DNA of 55,153 bases from Bryobacterales bacterium (lineage in GTDB: Bacteria; Acidobacteriota; Terriglobia; Bryobacterales; Bryobacteraceae): the NCBI GenBank assembly GCA_003167495.1, contig PMSX01000194.1, positions 1-55,153 of the forward strand. The letters run 5' to 3'. The notes beneath the pieces are model-generated. The model searched no databases, was not told the DNA's origin, and was given only the letters and a program-made list of their open reading frames with translations. Positions 24,586 to 33,850 of this stretch are shown here, one piece after another. How positions within the stretch are numbered: the first letter of the stretch is position 1; each line of letters begins with the position of its first letter. Both the position numbers and the translations under genes were made by a program.

Positions 24586-27303
24586 ATGTTACTGGCGAGG
24601 TGGGCATCCGTTGCCGCATTTCTCTGGGTCGCCGTATCCCCGACAAACGCGTCCGCCGCCGTCATCACCGGCACCGTCAAAGACGTGTCTGGCAGCTCCA
24701 CGCCCCGCGCCCACATCGAAATTTCGGGCGGAGATCTCGCCGCGCCCCTCACCTTCGACACCGACGCGCAAGGCCGCTTCTCTTCTCCCGATCTCAAGCC
24801 CGGTTCTTACACACTCAAGGTCACGGCCGATGGTTTTGAACCCAATACTCAAACCATCAGCGTGTCAAATGCCGGCCAGACTCTCGTGATTTCTCTGCAG
24901 GTGGCTACTCTTCACCAGGAGGTCACGGTCGAAGGCAAAGTCAGCAATCGCGCGAATAACGACCCGGTCTATCGACAACTGCGCGACGCAAGCATGGGCC
25001 TCACATTTCAGGTGCAAGACGTTGATTTGAAATTCGATGTGGCCTCGTTCCACTTGGGTCAAGGCACACTTACCTTTCTCAAGCCCGTCAACGGCCAGGT
25101 AACGGGCGCCATCTTTGTCGGTCACGGCCACTTCACTCTCAAACCGGCTCAGCCGCTCGACGCACGCGAGATCTTGCGCCGCGCTCACACCTCACAAGTC
25201 GACGAAGACTTTTCCACCGCTGTCTTCCGCTATTCCGGCAACTTCAATCGCAATCTTGCCGGCACCATCAAAGACAAAGCCGATGAACCCGCCGCTGCAT
25301 CCGTCTTCGCACAATGGCAGGAGAGGGTACGCCACCGCCGTGAGCACCCTCTTGGATTCACAGAGAGCATTCTAAACGGCAGCGACATGGATAACGTTGA
25401 TGCCGAAGTCGTCTCCTGGATCTATAATCCGCTTCCCCAGCGTTCGTTTTTTCAGGCCTACATTCGCGGCGACAAACACAAAGACCTCAGATTTTACGTC
25501 CGCGCGCGCGGTGGCGCAATCCCCTCTCTGAGTTCGCCGGAAGAAGTCGGACTCGTCAATTTTGATCCCGAGGGTTTAGACGACGGTATCTGGTATCTCT
25601 CGCACGCCCAAGCTGAATATCCCGCCAATTTGGCCAGCTCGCAAGAGGAACGCCGCTTCGTCGTGACCCGGAAGTTCAAGATCGAAACCGTTCTGGGTAA
25701 TAACGACCATCTAACTAGCATCGCCACTGTCACTTTTGAGCCTCTAATCGCAGGTGAACGTGTCGTAAGGTTTCAGCTCTTGCCCAATTTGCGTGTCACT
25801 CGCGTCACCGGCTCCGACGGCGCGGAGGTGTCTTATATACAAGAGAGTCGCAAAGCCGACGGTTCTTTCTACGCCATCCTCCCTGCGCCTGCTGAACTCA
25901 AAAAAGAGTATTCACTCACCATTGAATACTCCGGCGACAAAGTTGTCACCAAAGCCGGCAATGGCAGTTTTTATATTGACGCCCGCGAAGCCTGGTATCC
26001 CAATTTGAATAGCTTTTCCGACCGCGCCCTCTATGACCTGACTTTCCGTATTCCCAAAAGATATCACCTTATCAGCGTCGGCAACCTGGAGAGTGAGTCA
26101 GTCGAAGAGGGACAAAGTGTGACTCACTGGGTCACTCCCAAGCCCGTCTTTGTGGCCGGCTTCAACTATGGCGATTACAAAAAAATCCAAATCCACGACG
26201 ACCAAACCGGCTATGACATTGCCGGCTATTATCTTCCCGATCTGCCGGATTTCCTCGCTCACATCCCGGCGGCCGAGTCGATAGCTCCGGGAGCGATGAC
26301 CAAATACGCCCTCGACCAGACGCGTGCGCAGCTCGAAGTTTGCACGATCTTTTTCGGCAAGAGTCCCTTCAATACTCTTGCCATCACTGAACAGCCTAAC
26401 TTCAATTTCGGTCAGTCGTGGCCGAACCTGGTTTACCTCCCGATCTCCGCCTATCTCGATTCCACCCAGCGCTGGGAGCTTTTCAATAGGATCGACAACA
26501 AGTTTACGGCCTTTGTTCAGGAGGTAACACCGCATGAAGTCGCCCACCAGTGGTGGGGCCACACTGTCGGCTGGGCTTCCTATCACGATCAATGGCTATC
26601 GGAAGGTTTCGCCGAGTTTTCCGCTGGCTTATTCCTCCAGCAGGCGGTTGGGCCGAAGTGGCAGAAAGACTACGTCGCGTTCTGGGAACGCCTCAGAAAG
26701 GAGATTCTCGAAAAGAATCAGTTTGGCGTTGCACCTAATGACGCCGGCCCACTATGGCTTGGGTTGCGCCTCATGTCACCCCGCTCCGAAAGCGCCTATC
26801 AATACGTCACATACCCCAAAGGCGCCTACGTTTTGGCCATGCTGCGATCGTTGTTTTATTCGAACAAAGATCACGACAAAGCTTTCATTGAAATGATGCA
26901 CGATTTTGTGGATTTCCACCGCGATATACCCGCCTCCACCGAATCCTTCAAAGCCATCGCCGAGAAGCACATGCCCCACTCGCTCGATTTAGAAAACAAC
27001 GGCCGGCTCGATTGGTTTTTCCGCGAATGGGTGTACGGAACAGAAGTACCCCATTACGAGTTCGAATATCAAACCTCGCCCGGTTCCGGGGGCAAAACCA
27101 AGGTGCATTTGAGCATTACGCAAAGCCAGGTAAGCGACAATTTCGTCATGTCCGTCCCGATTTTTGGCGATTTCGGCAAGGGTTTCGTGCGGCTTGGACA
27201 GTTGCCCGTTGTCGGCAATGCGACAAAAACGTATGATTTTGACTTCGCCGAGGCTCCCAAGAAAATTGAGCTAAACACCTATAAAGAGATACTGGTACGC
27301 TAA
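24586..27303 (+). CDS. Exported M1-family zinc metallopeptidase with N-terminal regulatory-like domain
   Basis: 905 residues preceded by GGAGGTAA. A signal peptide (1-24) is followed by a carboxypeptidase-regulatory/transthyretin-like domain (about 25-105) with ITGTVKDVSGSSTPRAHI. The M1 catalytic site is H650-E651-x2-H654 (HEVAHQWWG) with zinc ligand E673 in LSEGFAEF. The usual GAMEN exopeptidase loop is not recognisable at the expected place before HEVAH; ITEQPNFNFGQ stands there. The protein may therefore differ in specificity from classical aminopeptidases. The C-terminal part (about 860-905) is a beta domain. It is probably secreted and degrades peptides outside the cytoplasm. The next gene begins 4 nt after its stop. 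Confidence 0.92.
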   Translation: MLLARWASVAAFLWVAVSPTNASAAVITGTVKDVSGSSTPRAHIEISGGDLAAPLTFDTDAQGRFSSPDLKPGSYTLKVTADGFEPNTQTISVSNAGQTLVISLQVATLHQEVTVEGKVSNRANNDPVYRQLRDASMGLTFQVQDVDLKFDVASFHLGQGTLTFLKPVNGQVTGAIFVGHGHFTLKPAQPLDAREILRRAHTSQVDEDFSTAVFRYSGNFNRNLAGTIKDKADEPAAASVFAQWQERVRHRREHPLGFTESILNGSDMDNVDAEVVSWIYNPLPQRSFFQAYIRGDKHKDLRFYVRARGGAIPSLSSPEEVGLVNFDPEGLDDGIWYLSHAQAEYPANLASSQEERRFVVTRKFKIETVLGNNDHLTSIATVTFEPLIAGERVVRFQLLPNLRVTRVTGSDGAEVSYIQESRKADGSFYAILPAPAELKKEYSLTIEYSGDKVVTKAGNGSFYIDAREAWYPNLNSFSDRALYDLTFRIPKRYHLISVGNLESESVEEGQSVTHWVTPKPVFVAGFNYGDYKKIQIHDDQTGYDIAGYYLPDLPDFLAHIPAAESIAPGAMTKYALDQTRAQLEVCTIFFGKSPFNTLAITEQPNFNFGQSWPNLVYLPISAYLDSTQRWELFNRIDNKFTAFVQEVTPHEVAHQWWGHTVGWASYHDQWLSEGFAEFSAGLFLQQAVGPKWQKDYVAFWERLRKEILEKNQFGVAPNDAGPLWLGLRLMSPRSESAYQYVTYPKGAYVLAMLRSLFYSNKDHDKAFIEMMHDFVDFHRDIPASTESFKAIAEKHMPHSLDLENNGRLDWFFREWVYGTEVPHYEFEYQTSPGSGGKTKVHLSITQSQVSDNFVMSVPIFGDFGKGFVRLGQLPVVGNATKTYDFDFAEAPKKIELNTYKEILVR

Positions 27304-27307
27304 GCCG

Positions 27308-27916
27308 TTGCCACGGACCATTTACGATTTAAAGCCGGCATTTCAGAATTTACTGCGGCCGCCTACCCGTTTGCTGTACCACTTCGGCCTGACCGCGAAT
27401 CAAGTGACTGTAACAGCGGTTGCTCTTTCGCTCGTCACCGGCGCAGCGTTGTGCTTAAAGGCCGGATCGCCGCGCGCATTGTTGCTATTGCCGCCGGCGC
27501 TGCTTCTTCGTATGGCGCTCAATGTCATCGACGGCATGCTCGCCAAAGAGTTTGAATTGAAGAGCCGTCTCGGCGCACTCTTAAACGAACTCGGCGATGT
27601 CTTTTCCGATGCCGCTCTCTATCTACCTCTCGCCCTAGGCTGGCATTTCTCGCCTGTGCTGATTGTGCTCGTCGTCGTCTTCGCCATCATCAGTGAGATG
27701 ACCGGAGTTCTTGGGCTCATGGTCGGGGCAGGACGCCGCTACGATGGCCCAATGGGCAAGGCCGAGCGCGCCTTCGTGTTTGGCCTTATGGGCTTGGCGA
27801 TCGGTCTTGGCATTCCGATGGGAATCTGGCAAAACGTATTACTCGGAGCCATGCTTGGCCTGCTTGCCTACACCATCTACAACCGCGCGCGCATGGCACT
27901 CTGGAGAGGACAGTGA
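27308..27916 (+). CDS. YnbA-like CDP-alcohol phosphatidyltransferase
   Basis: 202 residues from TTG, with 6 probable membrane helices. The CDP-alcohol motif is present in variant form: N72-x2-D75-G76-x2-A79-K80-x8-G89-x3-N93-x3-D97. Two of the four canonical Asp are Asn and the Arg is Lys. From memory, the Asn variants also occur in E. coli YnbA, and the MALN-x2-DGMLA and GA-LNE-GDV-SD blocks match that subgroup, so they are probably functional. The family joins CDP-diacylglycerol or another CDP-alcohol to an alcohol, making phospholipid head groups. Four nt after the M1 peptidase, 32 nt before a polytopic membrane protein. Confidence 0.9.
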   Translation: MPRTIYDLKPAFQNLLRPPTRLLYHFGLTANQVTVTAVALSLVTGAALCLKAGSPRALLLLPPALLLRMALNVIDGMLAKEFELKSRLGALLNELGDVFSDAALYLPLALGWHFSPVLIVLVVVFAIISEMTGVLGLMVGAGRRYDGPMGKAERAFVFGLMGLAIGLGIPMGIWQNVLLGAMLGLLAYTIYNRARMALWRGQ

Positions 27917-27948
27917 TGGTAGTCTAGTTTACTTTGACTAATTTGCGA

Positions 27949-28527
27949 ATGAGTGACGAACTGGAACGATTTGAAGCTTGGGGCCGCAGCCTGTCGCGCA
28001 TTTGGATCGGAGCGCTTTGGGGTTTGGCCGAAGCAACCGTTTTCTTCCTCGTGCCCGATATTTTGATTACCACCTCGGCCTTGTTCTCACCCAAGAGATC
28101 GTTTGCGCAAATGATAGCCGTTTTGATTGGCGCTCTTTTGGGCGGTGCTTTGCTTTACACTGCCGCCGACACTTATCCCGCTGAAGCCAAGAACGTCGTT
28201 CTGAATGTGCCTTTCGTGAAGATGCACACGCTCGAACAAGCGGAACGCGAATTGCAAGACCGTGGGCTATGGGCCCTGTGCCTGGGCGCCTTTTCCGGCG
28301 TACCTTACAAAACCTATGCCGTCAGCGCCCCACGGTTCGCCCCGTTTGAAATGTTTATGGCAATGAGTTTACCGGCGCGCCTCTCGCGTTTTTTGGTAAG
28401 TTGGGGCAGCGGCTCGTTGCTCGGTATATTCTTCCGGCGTCAGATCGAGGCCAGCCCATCGGCTGCGCTGGGACTGCTGGCCATCTGCTGGATCGGTTTT
28501 TACACCTATTACTGGTCTGTGATCTAG
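27949..28527 (+). CDS. Polytopic membrane protein (VTT/DedA-like, unassigned)
   Basis: 192 residues from the ATG at 27949; a TTG 15 nt earlier is the alternative. Four to five hydrophobic segments are seen, including WIGALWGLAEATVFFLVPD, MIAVLIGALLGGALLYTAAD and LLAICWIGFYTYYW. The segment GLWALCLGAFSGVPYKTYAV and the amphipathic LPARLSRFLVSWGSGS are reminiscent of YqaA/DedA-type proteins that move or flip lipids, but identity is not certain. Coupling with a lipid head-group transferase supports a phospholipid role. Confidence 0.7.
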   Translation: MSDELERFEAWGRSLSRIWIGALWGLAEATVFFLVPDILITTSALFSPKRSFAQMIAVLIGALLGGALLYTAADTYPAEAKNVVLNVPFVKMHTLEQAERELQDRGLWALCLGAFSGVPYKTYAVSAPRFAPFEMFMAMSLPARLSRFLVSWGSGSLLGIFFRRQIEASPSAALGLLAICWIGFYTYYWSVI

Positions 28528-28583
28528 CGTCAGTACCCCACCAGTGTCTCCCCACTAGTAAATGTAACCCTGACTTGGAGACA

Positions 28584-29873
28584 ATGGTATCCGTAGCTGT
28601 ACGAATGGAGCCTAAGATCGAACATTTGGCGAATGGCGGCGTCGGAGGGCGCGACATCACGCGCGTCATTCTCGAGCACGCAGCCCGTATCAGTAAGGAG
28701 CAGGATATCTCTGCCCTCATTGGTCTGAACGCCGCGTTGGCTCGCGATCTCGTCGATGGCGACCGTTCGAGCGTTTGGCTCATTGACGATGCCAGAGGCG
28801 AGCTTTGGACTCGCGTGGCCGACGGCATTGGCGAAGTCCGCATCCCGAAGGCTACCGGCTTGGTCGGTGCGTGCATCGCCCAAAACGAAATCATCGTCGC
28901 CAACGATCTCAGCAACGATCCGCGTTTTCACCGTCAAATGGATCGGTCGAGCGGGTACAAAACGGAATCCATTTTGTGCGTTCCTTTGCGCGCCGACGAC
29001 AAGGTGATAGGTGCGTTACAAGTCTTGAACAAGCCGGGCGGCTTCAGCGACCAGGATTCGGAGTTGTTACGCCTGATGGCTGCCTACGCCGCTTCTGCCA
29101 TTCAAGCCGAGCGCCTGCGGAGCGAAGCCGATGTCGCGCGCCTGCTCCGGCATGAATTGGATATTGCCCGTGACGTGCAGATGCGCTTGCTGCCACCTGT
29201 GCATGGCGAGGCTTCCGGCATTGAATATAGCGGCTTCTGCCGTTCCGCCCGCATGGTGGGCGGCGATTACTATGACTTGCTACCGCTCGAAAACGGTTCG
29301 TTCGCCTTCACGCTCGGCGACGTTTCGGGCAAAGGCATACCCGCCGCCGTTCTCATGGCCAGCATCCACACATTGCTCCGCAGCCTCTTGACCAGAAACT
29401 CCGAAGATTTGCGCTACGTCGTGCAAGAACTGAATCAGGCTGTTCATCGCAGTTCCAGCGACGACCGCTTTTCCACATTGTTCTGCGGTGTCGTCAGTGC
29501 CGACCGAAAGGAAATTCGCTATGTCAACGCCGGCCACATTCCGGCTTTTATCGTGTCGCGCGACGGTAAAATCGAACGCCCTGTTGGCACAAATCTGCCC
29601 ATTGGCATTCTCGAAGGCGGCAACTATGCCGAGCGTATGGTTACAGTCAAACCGGGTTCCTTGCTGGTTTGCATCTCCGACGGCATTAGTGAAGCAAAGA
29701 ACGCCAAAGGCGAATTCTGGGACGAAGAACGCATCGACGAAGTCTTGCTTGAGCATCGCGATTCTTCTGTCAAGCAGGTGAACGACGCGCTCGTACAAGC
29801 GGCGGATCACTGGGCGAACGGTGCCGAGCAACACGATGACATGACGATTGTGGCAATGCGTATTGCACTTTGA
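28584..29873 (+). CDS. GAF-SpoIIE (PP2C) serine phosphatase, RsbU-like
   Basis: 429 residues from the ATG at 28584 with GGAG 6 nt upstream; the open frame to 28401 overlaps the previous gene. A GAF domain (about 28-185) contains LVDGDRSSVWLIDD and VPLRADDKVIGALQVLNK. A short helical linker with ELDIARDVQMRLLP leads into the SpoIIE phosphatase (about 200-425) with metal-binding Asp in VGGDYYD, LGDVSGKG, SDGISEA and DDMTIVAMR. Such enzymes dephosphorylate anti-anti-sigma proteins (partner switching). No anti-sigma kinase or STAS gene is nearby. The ligand of the GAF domain is unknown. Confidence 0.93.
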   Translation: MVSVAVRMEPKIEHLANGGVGGRDITRVILEHAARISKEQDISALIGLNAALARDLVDGDRSSVWLIDDARGELWTRVADGIGEVRIPKATGLVGACIAQNEIIVANDLSNDPRFHRQMDRSSGYKTESILCVPLRADDKVIGALQVLNKPGGFSDQDSELLRLMAAYAASAIQAERLRSEADVARLLRHELDIARDVQMRLLPPVHGEASGIEYSGFCRSARMVGGDYYDLLPLENGSFAFTLGDVSGKGIPAAVLMASIHTLLRSLLTRNSEDLRYVVQELNQAVHRSSSDDRFSTLFCGVVSADRKEIRYVNAGHIPAFIVSRDGKIERPVGTNLPIGILEGGNYAERMVTVKPGSLLVCISDGISEAKNAKGEFWDEERIDEVLLEHRDSSVKQVNDALVQAADHWANGAEQHDDMTIVAMRIAL

Positions 29874-29987
29874 GCGTTCCGCCGGAACTCTGGTCCCGTA
29901 CGTACTAAAACTATTGAAGGGCCGCCAATAGCTGTTACAATTCAGGTGGTCTGTGGTCTAAGAGACGATTACTTGGAGGGTTGTGTT

Positions 29988-30701
29988 ATGGGTCGAACAC
30001 GTTCGTTTGCTTTAAAATTACTAATTTCCTTGTGTGCGGCGGGGGCATTTCCCAGCCTATTTGCGGCCTCGTTGCCTCCTTGCGGCGCCGGCACGGTGGC
30101 GACCTACCAATCTCTCACTATGAATCCGCCCTCCACGGGGGGCTGCGCGATCGGCATTCTCGACTATTACAATTTCACGTATCTTCCGGGCACCAACGCG
30201 CCGGCCGCATCCGCTATAGATGTAACGCCTTCCGGCAGTGGTTTTTCTTTCGGTCCCGTTACGGCCGCTCCTGGGCAAACTGTTTCGTTTGAAATTGACT
30301 ACGGCATTATCATCGATCCGGCTCCCGTCATCGGGGGCGACGATCTTAAGCTCGATCCACCTACCGGCGATGTGACCGTTACCGAGTATTTCTGTAACGA
30401 TATTTCGTATGTCGGTTCGGGTGATTGTTACCCGAGTACCCCGGCTCCGTCATTGACCGTTGGCACACCGGGCACAGGGTATCCCTCGGAGGCTAGCATC
30501 ACGTTCGCCCACCCGGCCACTACGTCCGAGTATGTTGGCATCGTGTTCACGCTAACGGGTGGTGCGACGGGCGCTTCCTTCGATGGCCTTGATACTGTAT
30601 CCATTATCAGCAGCCCGGAGCCAGCGTCGGCCGCTGGTCTGCTCGTTGGACTGTTGGCCCTGGCCGCTGGTTATAAACTAAGAAAACAACGCAATCGTTA
30701 A
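29988..30701 (+). CDS. PEP-CTERM sorting-signal protein
   Basis: 237 residues from the ATG at 29988, after GGAGGG. Signal peptide about 1-27, a beta-rich body with four Cys (PPCGAG, GGCAIG, YFCND, GDCYP) that could form two disulfides, and a C-terminal sorting tripartite tail: PEP at 210-212, a hydrophobic helix (GLLVGLLALAAGYKL) and a basic end (RKQRNR). Exosortase cuts such proteins and helps move them to the surface or exopolysaccharide. No exosortase gene is in the window, so it is encoded elsewhere. The gene is directly upstream (8 nt) of the propeller-adenylate cyclase. Confidence 0.9.
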   Translation: MGRTRSFALKLLISLCAAGAFPSLFAASLPPCGAGTVATYQSLTMNPPSTGGCAIGILDYYNFTYLPGTNAPAASAIDVTPSGSGFSFGPVTAAPGQTVSFEIDYGIIIDPAPVIGGDDLKLDPPTGDVTVTEYFCNDISYVGSGDCYPSTPAPSLTVGTPGTGYPSEASITFAHPATTSEYVGIVFTLTGGATGASFDGLDTVSIISSPEPASAAGLLVGLLALAAGYKLRKQRNR

Positions 30702-30709
30702 GTGCAGTT

Positions 30710-33700
30710 ATGTTTTGGCTAAGGCCGCGAGGGATCGCCGTGTTTCTGGCGGCCATCGCGGCAGTTCCGCTGTTCGCCACTCTTTCACCTGAATCCGGCG
30801 CTTTTGTCTTCCAAACGTATACGCCGAAGGTTTACGGCGCAAACCCGCAGAACTGGGCACTTGCCCAGGATGCGCGCGGTGTCATGTACTTCGGCAACAC
30901 CGAAGGAGTGCTGGAATTTGACGGTGTCTTCTGGCGTCTGATTCGCCTTACATATGGATCGGCTGCCCGCTCTCTTGCCGTGGATGCGCGCGGTCGCATC
31001 TATGTGGGTGGCCGCGGTGTGTTCGGCTATCTTGAACCCGATGCCCACGGCAGTACACACTTTGTTCCTCTTGAGGTTCCCAAAGCCGACTCCACCTTTC
31101 TCGATGTCTGGAATGTTGTACCAACTTCTGCGGGCGTTTATTTCGGCACCGACTACAAGATTTTTTTCCGATCGAACAGCGGGCAAATCAAAGTGTGGCA
31201 ATCCCAGAAACGCTTCGGTCGCATTTTTGCCGCTTACGGAGAGCTCTTTGTCGCCATCGTTGACAACGGCTTGCGCCGCCTCGAAGGTGATGACTTCGTT
31301 GCTGGTCCGCGGGGAGATTCTTCCCTCCTCGGCGCACGGCTAAATTTCGCCCCGGGCGAGCATCCGCTTCTGGCAGGGCGACAGGCGCTGTACAACTTTA
31401 GCTTGAGTGAGATTGTACCCTTTGCCAATCACGCCAGCGAATATATTCAGCAGAATGAGGTTTACTCGATCAAGCAGTTATCCACGGGTGACATTGCGGT
31501 TGGCACCAGGACGGGGGGACTCGTATTGCTGAACCGGCAGGGCGATCTCGAGCGCATAATCCGCAAAGAGTCTGGGCTGGCCAGCGATTGGGTCACAGCT
31601 ATTTATGAAGACCGCCAGCATGCCGTATGGCTGGCGACCAACAACGGTCTTGTTCGTTTCGCTCTCTCGCTATCCAGCTTTGGCGAACCACAGGGTGTTC
31701 ACGGCTCGGTACTTACTGAGGCGCGCTTTGCGGGCTCGATGTACGTTGGTACCGCGCTGGGCGCTTTTCGCATGCGTACTTTGCCTGGTGGAGAACCCAC
31801 GTTTGACCCCATCAAAGACCTTCAGCAAGAGGTCTTGGTGCTGGCCGCTCACGGAGGTGAGTTGTTTGCCGGCGGAGAGCACGGAGTCTACCGGGTCACG
31901 AATGGCAAGGCGGAAAAATTAGCCGAGGCCGACATTGGCATCGTCTATGATATTGCCTTTTCTGCGCGCGACCCCAGCATTCTATACAGCGCAGGGCGGG
32001 ACGGTGTGCGCAAATGGCAACGAGTCGGACCCACCTGGAAATCGGCTGAGCCCGTGGGCGTGAAGGGGCAGGAATTCCGTACCGTTGTGGAAGATGCCGA
32101 CGGTACTGTTTGGTCGACTACCAGCGTTTCCATCTGGCACATCGATTTCGTTAGCGAACAGGTTCAAGAATTCAAGTCTTCCGACGGCATACCCTCCGGC
32201 AACAAGTCCGCTTATCTTTTTCGCGGCCACGTGGTCTTCGCAACAGAGAAAGGTCTGTTGCGGTTTTCTGAAGAGGCAGGCCGCATTTTGCGTGACGGAG
32301 AACTGGGGCCACAGTACGCTGACGGTAGCAGAGATGTTTTCCTCATTCGTGAAGACGCCGCCGGAAAGGTCTGGGTCACCGGAAATGGCTATCATGAACT
32401 GCTCGAAAATGATCCCGCCGGCGGCTTTCGCACCTTTGTTTCACCGTTCGTCCATATTGGCGCCGATGAACTGTATACGGTCTTTTTAGATTCGGACGGA
32501 TCGTCTTGGGCTTCCGATCCAAATGGGACGCTGTTCCGTCTCGAAAAGCTCGATCTGCGGCAAGCTCGCCAGCCACTGCCCGTTCTGTTGCGCCGCGTGG
32601 CTGTCATTGGCCAAAAAGACGCGCTATTCGAAGGTGATTCCGCCATTGGCGCACCGCTAGCATTGCAGCACCACGATAACGCCCTGCGTTTCGAATTCGC
32701 CGCGCCTTTTTATGACGCGCCGTCTGCTGTGGAGTATCAGTTCCAACTAGATGGCAATGAAAAGAAATGGTCGAACTGGACCACGGAAACGCACAAAGAA
32801 TACACTAACCTTTTTGAAGGTGCCTATCGCTTTCATGTGCGTGTGCGCGATCCGCACGGCACGGTCGGCGGGGAAGCTGTATTTCCTTTCCAGGTTGCGC
32901 CGCCTTTCTACCGCACATGGTGGGCTTATCTCACTTACCTTTCATGTTTCCTCTTTGCGGGGTGGCTGTTTTTGCACTCGCGTTTGAAAGCGCTGGAAGC
33001 GAAAAATCGCTGGCTGGAAGGAGTGGTGGAAGAGCGTACGGCCGAAGTCAGAAAAGAGCGCGATCAGAATGAAGAGTTGCTGCTTAACATTTTGCCGCGC
33101 CCGGTGGCGGCGGAATTGCGCACCAATGGCAATGTGAAGCCTACAACTTTTGACGACGCCACGGTGTGCTTTAGCGATTTCGTGGGCTTTACGTTATCGA
33201 GTGAAAAGCTGCCCGCCGAAACGCTGATCAACGCGCTGAACGAATACTTTACTGCATTTGACGAAATCATCGGCCGCTATGGACTGGAAAAATTGAAAAC
33301 CATTGGCGATGCTTATATGTTTGCGGGTGGTTTGCCCAATCTGCGTCCCTCTCATGCCGTTGATGCGGTGCTGGCGGCGCTCGAGATGGCGGCGGCGGTG
33401 AATCGCCTGACGCGGCCCGATCAGGGAGTGAATTGGAAAATCCGCTTAGGTCTTTATAGTGGGCCGGTGGTTTCGGGGGTCGTGGGTGTGCGCAAGTTCG
33501 CCTTTGATATTTGGGGGAGCACGGTGAACTTTGCGGCCCGCATGGAATCGGCGGGCCAGCCGGGCCGAGTCAATCTGTCGGAGACGACGTTCCAGCGAGT
33601 GGAACGCTTCATTGAGTGTGAGTCGCGGGGCGCGGTAAAAATCAAAGAGGGCCGCGAGATGGAAATGTTTTTTGCGATCGGACCCAAGCTGGAGCTTTTG

Positions 33701-33850
33701 CATGGGCCCTTGGTGAATGGTGTGCCCGAAGCATTCCACGCCGCTTATCAAAAGGCCTTTGGCGAATCCCCAAGATCTTTTCCCACTGCCGTTATGCTTG
33801 ATGAATTGCCAAACATGCGCCTGGCCGTCGCCCCGAGTGACCCGCAATGA
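30710..33850 (+). CDS. Propeller-sensor adenylate cyclase (class III)
   Basis: 1046 residues. A signal/anchor (1-25) precedes a long periplasmic two-component-regulator-type propeller (about 35-630) with blades such as VWLATNNGLVRF and AVGTRTGGLVLL, and a Y_Y_Y-like domain (about 645-725). A membrane helix (about 737-757) and short coiled coil follow, then a class III nucleotide cyclase domain (about 790-1000). Catalytic residues are all readable: metal Asp D823 (CFSDFVGFT) and D867 (KTIGDAYMF), adenine-specifying K863 and D933 (FDIWG), N940 and transition-state R944 (VNFAARM). The K/D pair predicts cAMP rather than cGMP. Periplasmic ligand binding is therefore likely to set cAMP output. Its stop overlaps the next start by 4 nt. 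Confidence 0.94.
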   Translation: MFWLRPRGIAVFLAAIAAVPLFATLSPESGAFVFQTYTPKVYGANPQNWALAQDARGVMYFGNTEGVLEFDGVFWRLIRLTYGSAARSLAVDARGRIYVGGRGVFGYLEPDAHGSTHFVPLEVPKADSTFLDVWNVVPTSAGVYFGTDYKIFFRSNSGQIKVWQSQKRFGRIFAAYGELFVAIVDNGLRRLEGDDFVAGPRGDSSLLGARLNFAPGEHPLLAGRQALYNFSLSEIVPFANHASEYIQQNEVYSIKQLSTGDIAVGTRTGGLVLLNRQGDLERIIRKESGLASDWVTAIYEDRQHAVWLATNNGLVRFALSLSSFGEPQGVHGSVLTEARFAGSMYVGTALGAFRMRTLPGGEPTFDPIKDLQQEVLVLAAHGGELFAGGEHGVYRVTNGKAEKLAEADIGIVYDIAFSARDPSILYSAGRDGVRKWQRVGPTWKSAEPVGVKGQEFRTVVEDADGTVWSTTSVSIWHIDFVSEQVQEFKSSDGIPSGNKSAYLFRGHVVFATEKGLLRFSEEAGRILRDGELGPQYADGSRDVFLIREDAAGKVWVTGNGYHELLENDPAGGFRTFVSPFVHIGADELYTVFLDSDGSSWASDPNGTLFRLEKLDLRQARQPLPVLLRRVAVIGQKDALFEGDSAIGAPLALQHHDNALRFEFAAPFYDAPSAVEYQFQLDGNEKKWSNWTTETHKEYTNLFEGAYRFHVRVRDPHGTVGGEAVFPFQVAPPFYRTWWAYLTYLSCFLFAGWLFLHSRLKALEAKNRWLEGVVEERTAEVRKERDQNEELLLNILPRPVAAELRTNGNVKPTTFDDATVCFSDFVGFTLSSEKLPAETLINALNEYFTAFDEIIGRYGLEKLKTIGDAYMFAGGLPNLRPSHAVDAVLAALEMAAAVNRLTRPDQGVNWKIRLGLYSGPVVSGVVGVRKFAFDIWGSTVNFAARMESAGQPGRVNLSETTFQRVERFIECESRGAVKIKEGREMEMFFAIGPKLELLHGPLVNGVPEAFHAAYQKAFGESPRSFPTAVMLDELPNMRLAVAPSDPQ

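Noticed and set aside
27308..27916. Inactive CDP-alcohol transferase because of Asn substitutions
   Set aside because: The same Asn pattern is, as far as I recall, shared by E. coli YnbA, so it is more likely a subgroup feature than decay.
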